Part shown: piece by piece, positions 33,488 through 42,037 of the stretch
How the letters are laid out: each line of letters opens with the position of its first letter
Numbering within the stretch: position 1 is the first letter of the stretch
DNA from: Mesorhizobium sp. M2E.F.Ca.ET.219.01.1.1
GTDB lineage: Bacteria > Pseudomonadota > Alphaproteobacteria > Rhizobiales > Rhizobiaceae
Direction of reading: 5' to 3'
DNA: 64,000 nucleotides
NCBI RefSeq assembly: GCF_004016445.2
Contig: NZ_SADT02000003.1
Span: 263,231-327,230 of the forward strand
Made by a program: the position numbers and the translations under genes
The notes under the pieces: model-generated
The model's database searches: none
The model's input: the letters and a program-made list of their open reading frames with translations, nothing else
What the model was told of the DNA's origin: nothing

Positions 33488-33510
33488 GTCTATAAATTTA
33501 TTGAATAGAC
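33488..33510. promoter_or_regulatory. AT-rich dyad GTCTAT...ATAGAC upstream of the caspase-like gene
   Basis: Arms GTCTAT and ATAGAC flank an 11-base AT-rich spacer, in a region much richer in AT than the rest of the window. It lies 127 bp upstream of the caspase-like gene and just after rpoH. Possible operator; no known consensus fits. Confidence 0.35.
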
Positions 33511-33636
33511 ATGCACTGAAGATTTTGCCGATATTATTTTCGTAAAATATGCGAACACTGTGAATTTCCTGACATAAAATCGCGGCGCAATCAGCCTTGT
33601 TGAAGCCTCCACGTCTTTACGAATGGGGGATTTGCC

Positions 33637-35667
33637 ATGCTGCGATGCTGCGTGTTTCTTGCGGCCTTGATGCTCGTGAGCCTCACGACCCTCGAGGCTC
33701 ATGCCGATCGAAGGGTTGCTCTCGTGATCGGCAATTCGCAATACCGAGAGATTCCGGCGCTCAAGAATCCGGACGAGGACGCCGATGATATATCGAACAC
33801 TTTCCGGCAGGCCGGCTTCGAGGTTTTCGCGGCCAAGGACCTCACCAGGCTTCAGTTCGAAGAGCGGTTCCGCAACTATCTGGCCGCAGCCGATGGCGCC
33901 GATCTGGCGGTCGTCTACTATTCCGGCCACGGCTTCCAGATCGGTGGCGAGAACTTCCTGATCCCGGTCGACGCGTCGCTGAAGGACGCGGCCGACATGG
34001 AGGTCCAGGCCATCAAGGTCGACGACATATTGCGGCAGCTGCGCTCGAAATCGAAGATCCAAATGATCATCCTCGACGCCTGCCGCAACAACCCGTTCCC
34101 GCGCAAGGACTATTGGCTGCGCGACCAGCTGATCGTCGCAGACGGCAGCGGACTTGCACAGGTAACAGGTTCGCAGAACACGCTGATTGCCTTCGCCACC
34201 GAGCCGGGGGCTGTCGCCTATGACGGATCCGGCGCCCTCAGCCCGTTCTCGTCATCCTTCTCCCGCCGCGCGCTGGCGCCGAACCAGGAGGTACGCTCGG
34301 TCATGGCGGCCGTGCGCCGCGATGTGGTCAAGGCGACCAACGGCAAGCAGGTTCCGTGGGAGAGCTCCTCGCTGATCGATGATGTCGTGCTGATGCGCGG
34401 TACGGAGCAACCCGTGCCACCGCCACCCGACACCGAACAGGGCCAGCAGGTGGCGGAACGCGGAATCCAGGTCGCCGCTGCCGCTGAAGCGATCGGCAAT
34501 CGCGACGTCGGCGTGCCGGTCGGCGTCGGTCCGGTTCCGCTCAAGCTGGATTTTCCAGCCAAGGATGCTTCGGTCAGCCTCAAGCTTGCGCGCTATCCGG
34601 CGACCGGAACGCTGTCTTTGCCCGATCGCGTGCTTTCACCGCAATCGAGTCTGAACGCTGCCGAGGTCGACAAATTGCGCTACGAGCCGCAGATCGGTTC
34701 GACCGCTCCCATTGAAGTCGGCTTCGAGATCCGGGCAGGCAACGCCGCGAGGCAGACGACGATGAAACTGTCGCCGAATGTCGACGCCTGCGACCAGGCC
34801 GCGGGCGAGCCGCTGGACCTGCAAGGCATCGTGCCGGGCCGATTGCCGAATGAGATCGGCGGCGGGGCTGTCGAGGCCTGCGAGGCGGCGGTGAAGTCCT
34901 ATCCCGACATTGCGCGCTTCCGTTACGAGCTGGGGCGGGCGCTGCTGGCGTCGGGCAGGATCGACGAAGCCAGGCAGGCCATCCAGGAGGCCTCTGACAA
35001 GGGACATATCCGCGCCCAGTTCGCGCTCGGCTCCATCGCCTCTTCCGGGACGGCTGTCGATACGTCGAAAGCGAACGACCTCTATTCGAAAGCGTCCGAC
35101 AGGGGAGATCCCTACGCCATGGCCGTCTGGGGACGCGCATTGTTCAACGGCCTCGGCGTCCAGCGGGACACCGGCAAGGGATTGGACTTTTTGCTCCAGG
35201 CAGCGGCGATGGGGCACATCGATGCCATGAAGGAGCTTGCGGTGATCTTCAAGGAGGGCCGCAATGGCGTGCCCGCCGACCCGGCGCGCGCGCTGGCTTT
35301 CCTCAAGGCGAGCATGGAGCGGCAGGACGTCTATTCGATGGGCATCCTCGGTCTTCCCGCCCGCAGCGCACCCGTGGTTATGGCGTGCAAGGTTCCGCCG
35401 AAGGTCATCACGAAGATAAAGGTGGTCCGCGTGCCCGTGTCGAAACCGGAGACCGTCACGCCGACAATTCCAAGCGTGCCTGAGGTCGAGCCGATGCCAA
35501 CGGAAACCGGGCGGGCATCCTGGAGTGGCGGCAGTCAATATAGCGGCGCCGCTCGCACGGATGGCGGCAAGACCGGCGAAAGTAAAGCTAAGGGCAAAGG
35601 TAAAGGAGATGGCGAAGGTAAAGGTGATAGCAAAGGTGATGGTGGCGGCAGCGTCAGTGACGGCTAG
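33637..35667 (+). CDS. Secreted caspase-like (metacaspase) protein with Sel1-type repeats
   Basis: A 676-residue protein. Signal peptide 1-23 (ends AHA), then a caspase/peptidase C14 domain (about 25-250) with the dyad His98 (YYSGHGFQ) and Cys149 (LDACRNNPF). A middle region (about 290-400) resembles a beta-rich domain. Sel1/TPR-like helical repeats (about 410-570: YELGRALLASGRIDEARQAIQEAS, AQFALGSIASSG, AMAVWGRALFNGLGVQ) are typical of rhizobial caspase-like proteins. The end is a low-complexity Lys/Gly/Asp tail (KGKGDGEGKGDSKGDGGG). The protein is likely periplasmic or surface exposed. The target is unknown; bacterial metacaspases usually cut after Arg/Lys. Alone between rpoH and a M48 protease. 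Confidence 0.9.
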   Translation: MLRCCVFLAALMLVSLTTLEAHADRRVALVIGNSQYREIPALKNPDEDADDISNTFRQAGFEVFAAKDLTRLQFEERFRNYLAAADGADLAVVYYSGHGFQIGGENFLIPVDASLKDAADMEVQAIKVDDILRQLRSKSKIQMIILDACRNNPFPRKDYWLRDQLIVADGSGLAQVTGSQNTLIAFATEPGAVAYDGSGALSPFSSSFSRRALAPNQEVRSVMAAVRRDVVKATNGKQVPWESSSLIDDVVLMRGTEQPVPPPPDTEQGQQVAERGIQVAAAAEAIGNRDVGVPVGVGPVPLKLDFPAKDASVSLKLARYPATGTLSLPDRVLSPQSSLNAAEVDKLRYEPQIGSTAPIEVGFEIRAGNAARQTTMKLSPNVDACDQAAGEPLDLQGIVPGRLPNEIGGGAVEACEAAVKSYPDIARFRYELGRALLASGRIDEARQAIQEASDKGHIRAQFALGSIASSGTAVDTSKANDLYSKASDRGDPYAMAVWGRALFNGLGVQRDTGKGLDFLLQAAAMGHIDAMKELAVIFKEGRNGVPADPARALAFLKASMERQDVYSMGILGLPARSAPVVMACKVPPKVITKIKVVRVPVSKPETVTPTIPSVPEVEPMPTETGRASWSGGSQYSGAARTDGGKTGESKAKGKGKGDGEGKGDSKGDGGGSVSDG

Positions 35668-35743
35668 AGCAATTCCAGGAAAAATGTGAGCGGTATTCCA
35701 AAGGGACAGAGCGGTTCGCCGTTTCCGCGAAACGGCGAACCGC
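35666..35743 (-). repeat. Dispersed two-hairpin repeat, copy B
   Basis: Inverse orientation of copy A (1551-1645): GCAATTCCAGG first, then the GCGGTTCGCCGTTTC / GAAACGGCGAACCGC hairpin at 35711-35743. It begins on the TAG stop of the caspase-like gene. Confidence 0.8.
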
Positions 35744-35814
35744 ACCAGTAAGGACAACAGCCGAGCGATTGTTCAAATCGCCGGCTCGCCCGGTGGGTCG
35801 GAATTGGCGATTCG

Positions 35815-37287
35815 CTACTTGTCGGTGACGATCTTGACCTTGTCGCCGGCCGATACGCTGGCGCCCGGCGACATGGCGTTGAGCACCCTGAACAGATCGA
35901 GCTTGCGGTCGACGCCGACCATCTGCGCGGCGAGCGAGCCCATGGTCTGGCCAGCCTGAACGGTGACGACGCGGATGTGCAGCGGCTTCAGCGCCGCCTT
36001 CTCGGCCGGTGTGAGCACGCGGAAGGATGCGCTGACCGAGCGCGCTACCGGATCCAGCGACGCGCTGGCCGAGGGCGCGGCCGTCAGCAGCCGGTAGACC
36101 TGCCCGCCGGCGCGGATCACCGCGATGTCGAACTGCCAGCCCTGCGCGGTGGCATGCGCCATCGCCGCCTCGTTGCCGTTGATCGTCTCCTGGCGCACGC
36201 TGGCGTCTTCGAGCCCCGCCACCCAGCCGCTGCGGATGTAGTCCGTGAGCGACACCGACTTGTCGATCGCCACGCCGTCGAAACGGATGGCGATGTCGCC
36301 CGGCCCGGTCGCGGTGACGGCGGCCGCCGAATTGTCAATGACGAAACCGTCCGGCACGGTGAAGGAGACACCGAGATTGGGGTGCATGAAGGTCTGGCCG
36401 CGCACATAGCCCTCTTCCGGTGTGTCGCCGTAAAGCAGGCCGTCTATGCCGGCCAGAAATGCGTCGCGGTCGCGCGTGCCGACGCCGGGGGGGCCGAAAT
36501 TGCGCGCAAGGCGCTGCGCCAGTTCAATGCGCTGCGGCGTGTTGGGGTGCGTCGCCAGGAAGTCGAGGCTGGCGTCGGTGGCGCCGCTGACCGAGCGGAA
36601 ATCGGTATAGGCCGACATCGACTGCAGGAAGCGGCCTGCCGCGTAAGGATCGTAGCCCGCCTCGCCGATCGACTTGATGCCGATGGCGTCGGCCTGCAGT
36701 TCCTGGTTGCGCGAGAACTGCGCGAGCCTCAGCTTGCCGCGGATCAGTGCGGCCTTGGCGGTCGGGCTGTCGCCGAGCACATCGGAAACGACCTTGGTCG
36801 CCAACCCTTCCTCGGCCTCGAGCTGCTGCCGCTGCAGCCCGTGATTCGCCGTGACGTGGCCCATCTCATGGGCGATGACGGCGGCAAGCTCGGAGGAATC
36901 ATTGGCCAGCGCCAGCAGCCCGCGCGTCACATAGAGATAGCCGCCCGGCAGCGCGAAGGCGTTGACGTTGGGCGAGTTGAGGATTGTGATGCGGTAGGTC
37001 TGGGTCGGGTTGGCCGACACCACCGTCAGATTGCCGACGACCTTGGCCACCATGCGTTCGAGCTTCGGGTCGGAATATTCACCGCCATAGGTGGCGAGAA
37101 TGCGCGGATGCTGCGCCTTCGCCATCTCGGCGAGCTTGGCGTTGGCGACGACATTGTCGACGGTGATCGGCTTATCGGAAGGCTGGAAGCCGCTCTCCTG
37201 CACGTCCGGCGGCGTGAACATCTGGCAACTTGCCAGCACGGCCACGCCTGCCAGCGCGAAAAATCGTGCAAGCGGCCTCATCCACAC
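35815..37287 (-). CDS. M48 family metalloprotease lipoprotein with LysM-like C-terminus
   Basis: A 490-residue protein. The lipobox VLASC gives a lipidated Cys21. The zinc motif is HEMGH (140-144), with the third ligand in NQELQADAIG (about 195), so the BepA/YfgC-like peptidase domain (about 60-265) is complete. A conserved middle domain follows (about 290-420), and the last 50 residues (IRVVTVQAGQTMGSLAAQMVG ... AGDKVKIV) resemble a LysM-type peptidoglycan-binding unit. Probably an envelope quality-control protease acting on outer-membrane proteins. The alternative start at the third codon (MRPLAR) fits a standard lipoprotein signal equally well. Confidence 0.92.
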   Translation of the reverse strand: MWMRPLARFFALAGVAVLASCQMFTPPDVQESGFQPSDKPITVDNVVANAKLAEMAKAQHPRILATYGGEYSDPKLERMVAKVVGNLTVVSANPTQTYRITILNSPNVNAFALPGGYLYVTRGLLALANDSSELAAVIAHEMGHVTANHGLQRQQLEAEEGLATKVVSDVLGDSPTAKAALIRGKLRLAQFSRNQELQADAIGIKSIGEAGYDPYAAGRFLQSMSAYTDFRSVSGATDASLDFLATHPNTPQRIELAQRLARNFGPPGVGTRDRDAFLAGIDGLLYGDTPEEGYVRGQTFMHPNLGVSFTVPDGFVIDNSAAAVTATGPGDIAIRFDGVAIDKSVSLTDYIRSGWVAGLEDASVRQETINGNEAAMAHATAQGWQFDIAVIRAGGQVYRLLTAAPSASASLDPVARSVSASFRVLTPAEKAALKPLHIRVVTVQAGQTMGSLAAQMVGVDRKLDLFRVLNAMSPGASVSAGDKVKIVTDK

Positions 37288-37434
37288 TTTCTCAGCGCCG
37301 GTCGACAGATCGGCTTCCTTTCGAAATCTTTCGGCAAATCACGGCCCCGCCGGACCAGCATGGCCGGACCTAGCCACACTCCCCCGGACAAGGCAAGCAA
37401 ACGCCGGATCACCCGCTACCGGTTTGGCCGCAAA

Positions 37435-38223
37435 TTATGTCCGCTTCCGGGCAATGTGTTGTGATCCGGCAACGGTGCCGCCTCGATCGCCGATATAGCG
37501 CCTGAACGCATCCGGTCCAGATCGATCGAAGAAATCGCCGGCCGCGCCAGTCGCCGCGATCGCGCCTTCATCGAGAAATGCGACGTCCTGGCCGATGCGC
37601 CGCGCATCCTCCGGCTGATGCGTGACGAAGAGCACCGTCATTTTGCGCTCGGCATGGATGCCGACGAGAAGGTCGAGCATGTCCTCGCGCAGCGCCGGGC
37701 CGAGCGACGCGAAAGGTTCGTCGAGCAGTAATACAGGCCGGTCGCGCAGCAGCACCCGCGCCAGCGCCACGCGCTGCCGCTCCCCGCCGGAGAGCTCGCG
37801 CGGCAGCCGCTTTTCCTTGCCGGCCAGGCCAACCCGCGCAAGCGCCCCGGCGACGGCGGCACGATCGGCATCGCCGAGCTTCAGCGACGGCGAGCGACCG
37901 AGCCCAACATTGGCCTCGACCGTAAGATGCGCGAACAGGTTGTTTTCCTGGAACACCATCGACACCGGTCGCGCCGAGGGCGGCAGGTTGCCAAGATCGG
38001 TGCCGCCGATCAGCACCTTGCCGGCAACGGGTGATTCGAAGCCGGCTATCAGATTGAGCAGTGTCGACTTGCCGGAACCGCTCGGCCCCATGATCGCGGT
38101 GATCCTGCCGGCCGCGAACTCGGCATTGAAGCGGAAGGAAGATTCGCCATAGCTGAACGACACGTCTTCGAGTGTGACGGTCAGCGCCTTCCCTGCTGCG
38201 ATGCCGTTGTCCGTCGATATCAT
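37435..38223 (-). CDS. thiQ: Thiamine ABC transporter ATP-binding protein ThiQ
   Basis: A 262-residue ABC ATPase: Walker A GPSGSGKST (46-54), signature LSGGERQR, Walker B VLLLDEPFASLGP. It powers uptake of thiamine through ThiP. The start at 38223 overlaps the ThiP stop (ATGA). The C-terminal 40 residues extend past the core as in other ThiQ. A longer frame on this strand begins inside thiP out of phase and is not a fusion. Last gene of thiBPQ, under the TPP riboswitch at 41156-41241. Confidence 0.95.
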   Translation of the reverse strand: MISTDNGIAAGKALTVTLEDVSFSYGESSFRFNAEFAAGRITAIMGPSGSGKSTLLNLIAGFESPVAGKVLIGGTDLGNLPPSARPVSMVFQENNLFAHLTVEANVGLGRSPSLKLGDADRAAVAGALARVGLAGKEKRLPRELSGGERQRVALARVLLRDRPVLLLDEPFASLGPALREDMLDLLVGIHAERKMTVLFVTHQPEDARRIGQDVAFLDEGAIAATGAAGDFFDRSGPDAFRRYIGDRGGTVAGSQHIARKRT

Positions 38224-39842
38224 GCTTTTGCTTCCCGCCCCAGCCAATCGGCGACAACGACCAGCATCAGGCAAACGAAGCCGAGCAGCAAGGCAAGTCC
38301 CGCGGCGTCCGCGGTCCGGTAGCTGCCCATCCGGGCGAGCAGAAGATAGGGCAAGGTCTGCACGGAATCGCTGCCGAACAGCGCGATCACGCCGAGATCG
38401 CCGAGCGACAGTGCCATGGCGAAGGCGAAGCCGGTGGCGAGCGGCCGCCTGAGCGACGGCCAGTCGATCAGGCTGAGCCGGGTCCAGCCGGATATGCCGA
38501 GCGCCAGGCAAAGCCGCTCATGGCGTTCGCTCGCCGCGTCATAGGCCGGGCGAATGGCCCGGACGGCGAAGGGCATTGCCATCAGGGCGTTGACGGCGAC
38601 GACCATGACCGGCGCGATGGCAAAGACATCGGTGATGTTGCGCAGCGCCAGGAACCAGCCGGCGCCAAGCACGATCGGCGGCACGACGAGCACGAAGCCG
38701 GCGCCGGTGTCGGCGGCATGTTCGAGCAGCGAGATGGCGCCGCCGGGACGCCGACGCAAAGCCAATGCCCGCCGCGCCGCGATCAATGCCAGTGACAGCG
38801 ACACGCTGAGCAGTGCCGCAAACAAGGCGAGGCCGGCGCTGGTGAGCGTCGCGCGACGCACCGCTTCCTCGCCCGCCAATCGGCCGAGATCGGCCTGAAG
38901 GCCCGAAACCACCGTCGCCACCATCGGTCCGGCGACGAACAGCAGGGCGAGCGCGATGAGGCCGGCATTCAGCACGCTTTCGATCCGGCTCGCCGAAAGG
39001 TAGCGGCGCGGCGCCACCGGCAGATTGGCATCGCCGACCGTGTTGGCGCCGAGCCGCGTGAGTGCTGCGACCACTACGAAGGTGAGCGCGATCTGCAGCA
39101 GCGTCAGCACGACAGCACGCGCGGGATCGAAGTCGAAACGCAGCGCCTGATAGATGGCGACCTCGAGCGTCGTGGCGGCTGGACCGCCGCCCAGCGTCAG
39201 CACGATGGTGAAGGAGGTTATGCAGAGCATGAACACCAGTCCGGCGACGCCCGGCAAGGCCGCACGCAGCACCGGCCATTCGATCAGCCGGAAGGCTGGC
39301 CGGGCGCCCATGCCGAGCTGGCTCGCCAGCCGCCACTGGTCGGCGGGAATCGTGCCCAGCGCCTCAAGGAACAGGCGCGTCGCCAAAGGCAGGTTGAAGA
39401 AGACATGCGCGACGAGGATGCCGGAGAGGCCGTAGATGCCGGGCCACTCTCCCGCGCCGAGCCTGGTGAAAGCGTCGGCAAAGTAGCCGGCGCGGCCGTA
39501 GAGCGCCAATATGCCGAGCGCGGCAACGATGGCCGGCAATGCCAGCGGCACGGTGAACAGCTGCAGGATCAGGCGGCGACCGGGGAAGCTTGGGTGCCTA
39601 GAAAGCGCGCGTGCCACCAGAAGCGCTGGCGCGACTGACAAGAGCGTCGACAGCAGCGCCTGCCAGAGCGTGAAGCGGGCGACGCGGAAGAGGTAGCCGT
39701 CGAAGGCCGCGGCAGCGCCTGAGAGGTCGTGCGCCCCTTCGAAGGCGAGGCCGGCGAAGGCGCCGCCGATGAGCAGCGCAATGGCTGCGAGCGCGATGAC
39801 GCCGGCGGTAATGCGAGGATCGCTAGGATGGGGTGCTGCCAT
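38220..39842 (-). CDS. thiP: Thiamine ABC transporter permease ThiP
   Basis: A 540-residue double permease with about 12 membrane helices and two binding-protein-dependent transport inner-membrane domains, as in ThiP (both halves fused in one chain). Cytoplasmic coupling loops are near LASQLGMGARPAFRLIEWPVLR and CLALGISGWTRLSLIDWPSLR. It moves thiamine handed over by ThiB. Separated from thiB by 244 bp that includes a large palindromic repeat, unusual inside an operon. Overlaps thiQ by four bases. Confidence 0.95.
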   Translation of the reverse strand: MAAPHPSDPRITAGVIALAAIALLIGGAFAGLAFEGAHDLSGAAAAFDGYLFRVARFTLWQALLSTLLSVAPALLVARALSRHPSFPGRRLILQLFTVPLALPAIVAALGILALYGRAGYFADAFTRLGAGEWPGIYGLSGILVAHVFFNLPLATRLFLEALGTIPADQWRLASQLGMGARPAFRLIEWPVLRAALPGVAGLVFMLCITSFTIVLTLGGGPAATTLEVAIYQALRFDFDPARAVVLTLLQIALTFVVVAALTRLGANTVGDANLPVAPRRYLSASRIESVLNAGLIALALLFVAGPMVATVVSGLQADLGRLAGEEAVRRATLTSAGLALFAALLSVSLSLALIAARRALALRRRPGGAISLLEHAADTGAGFVLVVPPIVLGAGWFLALRNITDVFAIAPVMVVAVNALMAMPFAVRAIRPAYDAASERHERLCLALGISGWTRLSLIDWPSLRRPLATGFAFAMALSLGDLGVIALFGSDSVQTLPYLLLARMGSYRTADAAGLALLLGFVCLMLVVVADWLGREAKA

Positions 39843-39909
39843 TCCGCCTAGCCAAACACCTTGAATGGCTTGGGTAGGGCGGAAGCATTATCCGCGTCGA
39901 GTTCCCGCC

Positions 39910-40066
39910 CACCCCCCTCTGTCCTGCCGGACATCTCCCCCGCAAGGGGGGAGATTGGCAGCTTCGATCGCCGTGCCAGTCTTGCAACGTTGGCGATTGG
40001 CGAAAGTGGTCGAGCGCTTGATCTCCCCCCTTGCGGGGGAGATGGCCGGCAGGCCAGAGGGGGGTG
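39910..40066. repeat. Large CTCCCCC/GGGGGAG palindromic repeat inside the thi operon
   Basis: The left arm begins CACCCCCCTCTGTCCTGCCGG and ends with ATCTCCCCC-GCAA-GGGGGGAGAT; the right arm mirrors it (ATCTCCCCCC-TTGC-GGGGGAGAT ... CCGGCAGGCCAGAGGGGGGTG). The arms are separated by about 70 bp of ordinary sequence. It is a well-known style of rhizobial intergenic repeat, lying between thiB and thiP. Confidence 0.85.
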
Positions 40067-40086
40067 TTCAAGCGCCATCCTGAAGC

Positions 40087-41097
40087 CTACTTGCTCATCA
40101 CCGCCAGCCACTCGTCCACCCACGCCTTGCGGTTGGCCGCGACTTCCTCCGGGCTGAACAGCAAGGTCTTGGTCGGCTTGACCAGTTTGTCGAAAGCCGG
40201 ATTGAGCGGCTTGTCGGTCTTGCCGGCCGGGAACATCCAGTTGGTTTCCGGAATGACGTCCTGGAATTTCGGTCCGGTCATGAAGGCGATGAACTTTTGC
40301 GCCAGCGGGTTCTTCTCACCCGTCGTGGTGATGCCGGCAACCTCGATCTGCAGGTACTCGCCTTCCTCGAAGGAAGCCGCTTGGTAGCGCTCGGTGTTCT
40401 CGGCCACCATGTGATAGGCCGGCGATGTGGTGTAGGAGAGCACCATCGGCGCCTCGCCCTTGGTGAACAGGCCATAAGCCTCGCTCCAGCCGGGCGTTAC
40501 CGTCAGCACTTTCGCCTTGAGCTTGGCCCAGGCCTCCGGCGCCTTGTCGCCATAGACCGACTTCACCCACAAGAGCAGGCCGAGGCCGGGCGTCGAGGTG
40601 CGCGGATCCTGGATGACGATCTTGTCCGTGCCGGAGCCCTCGACCAGGTCCTTCAGGCTCTTCGGCGGGACTTTAAGCTTCTGCGTGTCATAGACGACGG
40701 CGAAATAGCCATAGTCGAAGGGCACGAAAGTGTCGTCGGTCCAGCCGCCTGGCACGTTGATGCCGGAGACTTCGCCATGCGGCGCGAACAGGCCGCTCGC
40801 CTTGGCATCCGCCGTCAGGTTGGTGTCGAGGCCGAGTACGATATCGGCCTTGGTGCCGGCGCCTTCGAGCTTGACGCGGTTGAGCAATGCCACGCCGTCG
40901 GCCACCGAGACGAATTCGAGATCGCAACCGCATTCGGCCTCGAATTCCTTCTTGACCGCAGGGCCTGGCCCCCAATCGGCGGTGAAGCTTTCATAGGTGT
41001 AGACGGTGAGCTTGTCCTTCGCGGCGGCGGGCGCAACGCCCGCCAGAAGCGAGACAAGGCCGGCTGCGAGAATAAGCTTGGACAATATCGCGCGCAT
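40087..41097 (-). CDS. thiB: Thiamine ABC transporter substrate-binding protein ThiB
   Basis: A 336-residue periplasmic binding protein: signal peptide 1-26 (ends APAAA), then KLTVYTYESFTADWGPGPAVKKEFEAECGCDLEFVS, the ThiB N-terminus, and the C-terminal NWMFPAGKTDKPLNPAFD motif. Binds thiamine (and its phosphates) for ThiPQ. It has an unusual adjacent CGC pair near residue 57. AAGGAGG precedes the ATG. First gene of the operon, with the TPP riboswitch immediately upstream. Confidence 0.96.
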   Translation of the reverse strand: MRAILSKLILAAGLVSLLAGVAPAAAKDKLTVYTYESFTADWGPGPAVKKEFEAECGCDLEFVSVADGVALLNRVKLEGAGTKADIVLGLDTNLTADAKASGLFAPHGEVSGINVPGGWTDDTFVPFDYGYFAVVYDTQKLKVPPKSLKDLVEGSGTDKIVIQDPRTSTPGLGLLLWVKSVYGDKAPEAWAKLKAKVLTVTPGWSEAYGLFTKGEAPMVLSYTTSPAYHMVAENTERYQAASFEEGEYLQIEVAGITTTGEKNPLAQKFIAFMTGPKFQDVIPETNWMFPAGKTDKPLNPAFDKLVKPTKTLLFSPEEVAANRKAWVDEWLAVMSK

Positions 41098-41155
41098 CGG
41101 CGCCTCCTTCGTTCGAGTGACAAGGAATTGAGGCGCCGGATGGTCCGAAACGTCT

Positions 41156-41241
41156 AATCCCTCCGCCGGTACAAACCGGATCAGGTTCAGCGGGTTGGCT
41201 TTTCGCCTCTCAGCCGGATAACGTCCGGCACCCCGTTAGAG
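41156..41241 (-). promoter_or_regulatory. TPP (thiamine pyrophosphate) riboswitch
   Basis: On the minus strand the THI-box elements occur in order: GGGGTGCC, a stem, CTGAGA, AACCC, then CTGAACCTGATC and ACCGGCGGAGGGA. Position just upstream of thiB and orientation toward it fit control of thiBPQ by TPP. The short distance (about 60 bases) to the thiB start favours translational control through the ribosome-binding site. Confidence 0.95.
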
Positions 41242-41382
41242 CGCCTCGACAGATAGGCCCGGCCGGAGCGACGCGCAAGCGGAAGTTTGCCGGGCAGCTA
41301 ATGTTCCGAGGTAGAGCTCGCACCCAAAGCGCGCTGTATCCCGGCTTCCGTTTCCCTCGGCGGGCTGGTAAGGGCGACGGCC

Positions 41383-42027
41383 ATGGGCACATTCACCATC
41401 CTGCTTGGCGGCGAGCTTATCCGCACGCCCCGCCTTGAACGCCAGATCGAAGGCTCGCGCGTCATTGCCGCCGATGCCGGCATCGGTCATGCCCGCTTGC
41501 TCGGCCTGCTGCCGGAACTCTGGGTCGGCGATTTCGATTCGGTGCCGGCGAACCTGCCGAAAGACCTGGCCGCCGTGCCGCGTAAAGTATTTCCGGCCGA
41601 GAAGGACATGACCGATGGCGAGCTCGCCATTGCGGAAGCGCTCGCACTCGGCGCCACCAGCCTTGTGCTGGCCGGCGCCTTCGGCGGCAAGCGCGCCGAC
41701 CACGCCTTCCTGCATCTGGCGCTGGCCGTGCGGCTGGCCGCGGCCGGCACGCAGGTGCTTTTGACCAGCGGCGCGCAGGAGGGCGTTCCGGTACTGCCCG
41801 GCGAAGCCAGCTTCGATTACGACGACAGCACGCTGTTTTCGGTGCTCGGCTTCTCCGATCTGTCGGGTCTGACGGTCACTGGCGCCAAATGGCCGCTCGA
41901 CAGCGTCGAGGTGGCGTTCGGCTCCTCGCTCACTATATCAAACGAGGTCAAAGGGCGGCTCGGCATCGCGCTGGAGCGCGGCCGGGCGCTGCTTCTGGCC
42001 CACCCCTATCCTCTTCCCGAAAGCTGA
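41383..42027 (+). CDS. Thiamine diphosphokinase
   Basis: A 214-residue thiamine pyrophosphokinase. The N-terminal catalytic domain shows the DAGIGHARLLGLLPELWVGDFDS motif (about 30-53), KDMTDGELAI (75-84) and AFGGKRADHAFL; a C-terminal beta-rich thiamine-binding domain with TVTGAKWPLD follows. It makes TPP from thiamine and ATP, so it completes the pathway whose uptake genes are divergently encoded. TPP is also the riboswitch ligand, so the two halves of the locus are linked by feedback. No riboswitch is visible in front of this gene. Upstream divergence is about 140 bp from the riboswitch. Confidence 0.93.
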   Translation: MGTFTILLGGELIRTPRLERQIEGSRVIAADAGIGHARLLGLLPELWVGDFDSVPANLPKDLAAVPRKVFPAEKDMTDGELAIAEALALGATSLVLAGAFGGKRADHAFLHLALAVRLAAAGTQVLLTSGAQEGVPVLPGEASFDYDDSTLFSVLGFSDLSGLTVTGAKWPLDSVEVAFGSSLTISNEVKGRLGIALERGRALLLAHPYPLPES

Positions 42028-42037
42028 CATTCCAGAC

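Noticed and set aside
37435..38511. Apparent N-terminal extension of ThiQ
   Set aside because: The extension is thiP read out of frame; ThiQ starts at 38223 with the ATGA overlap.
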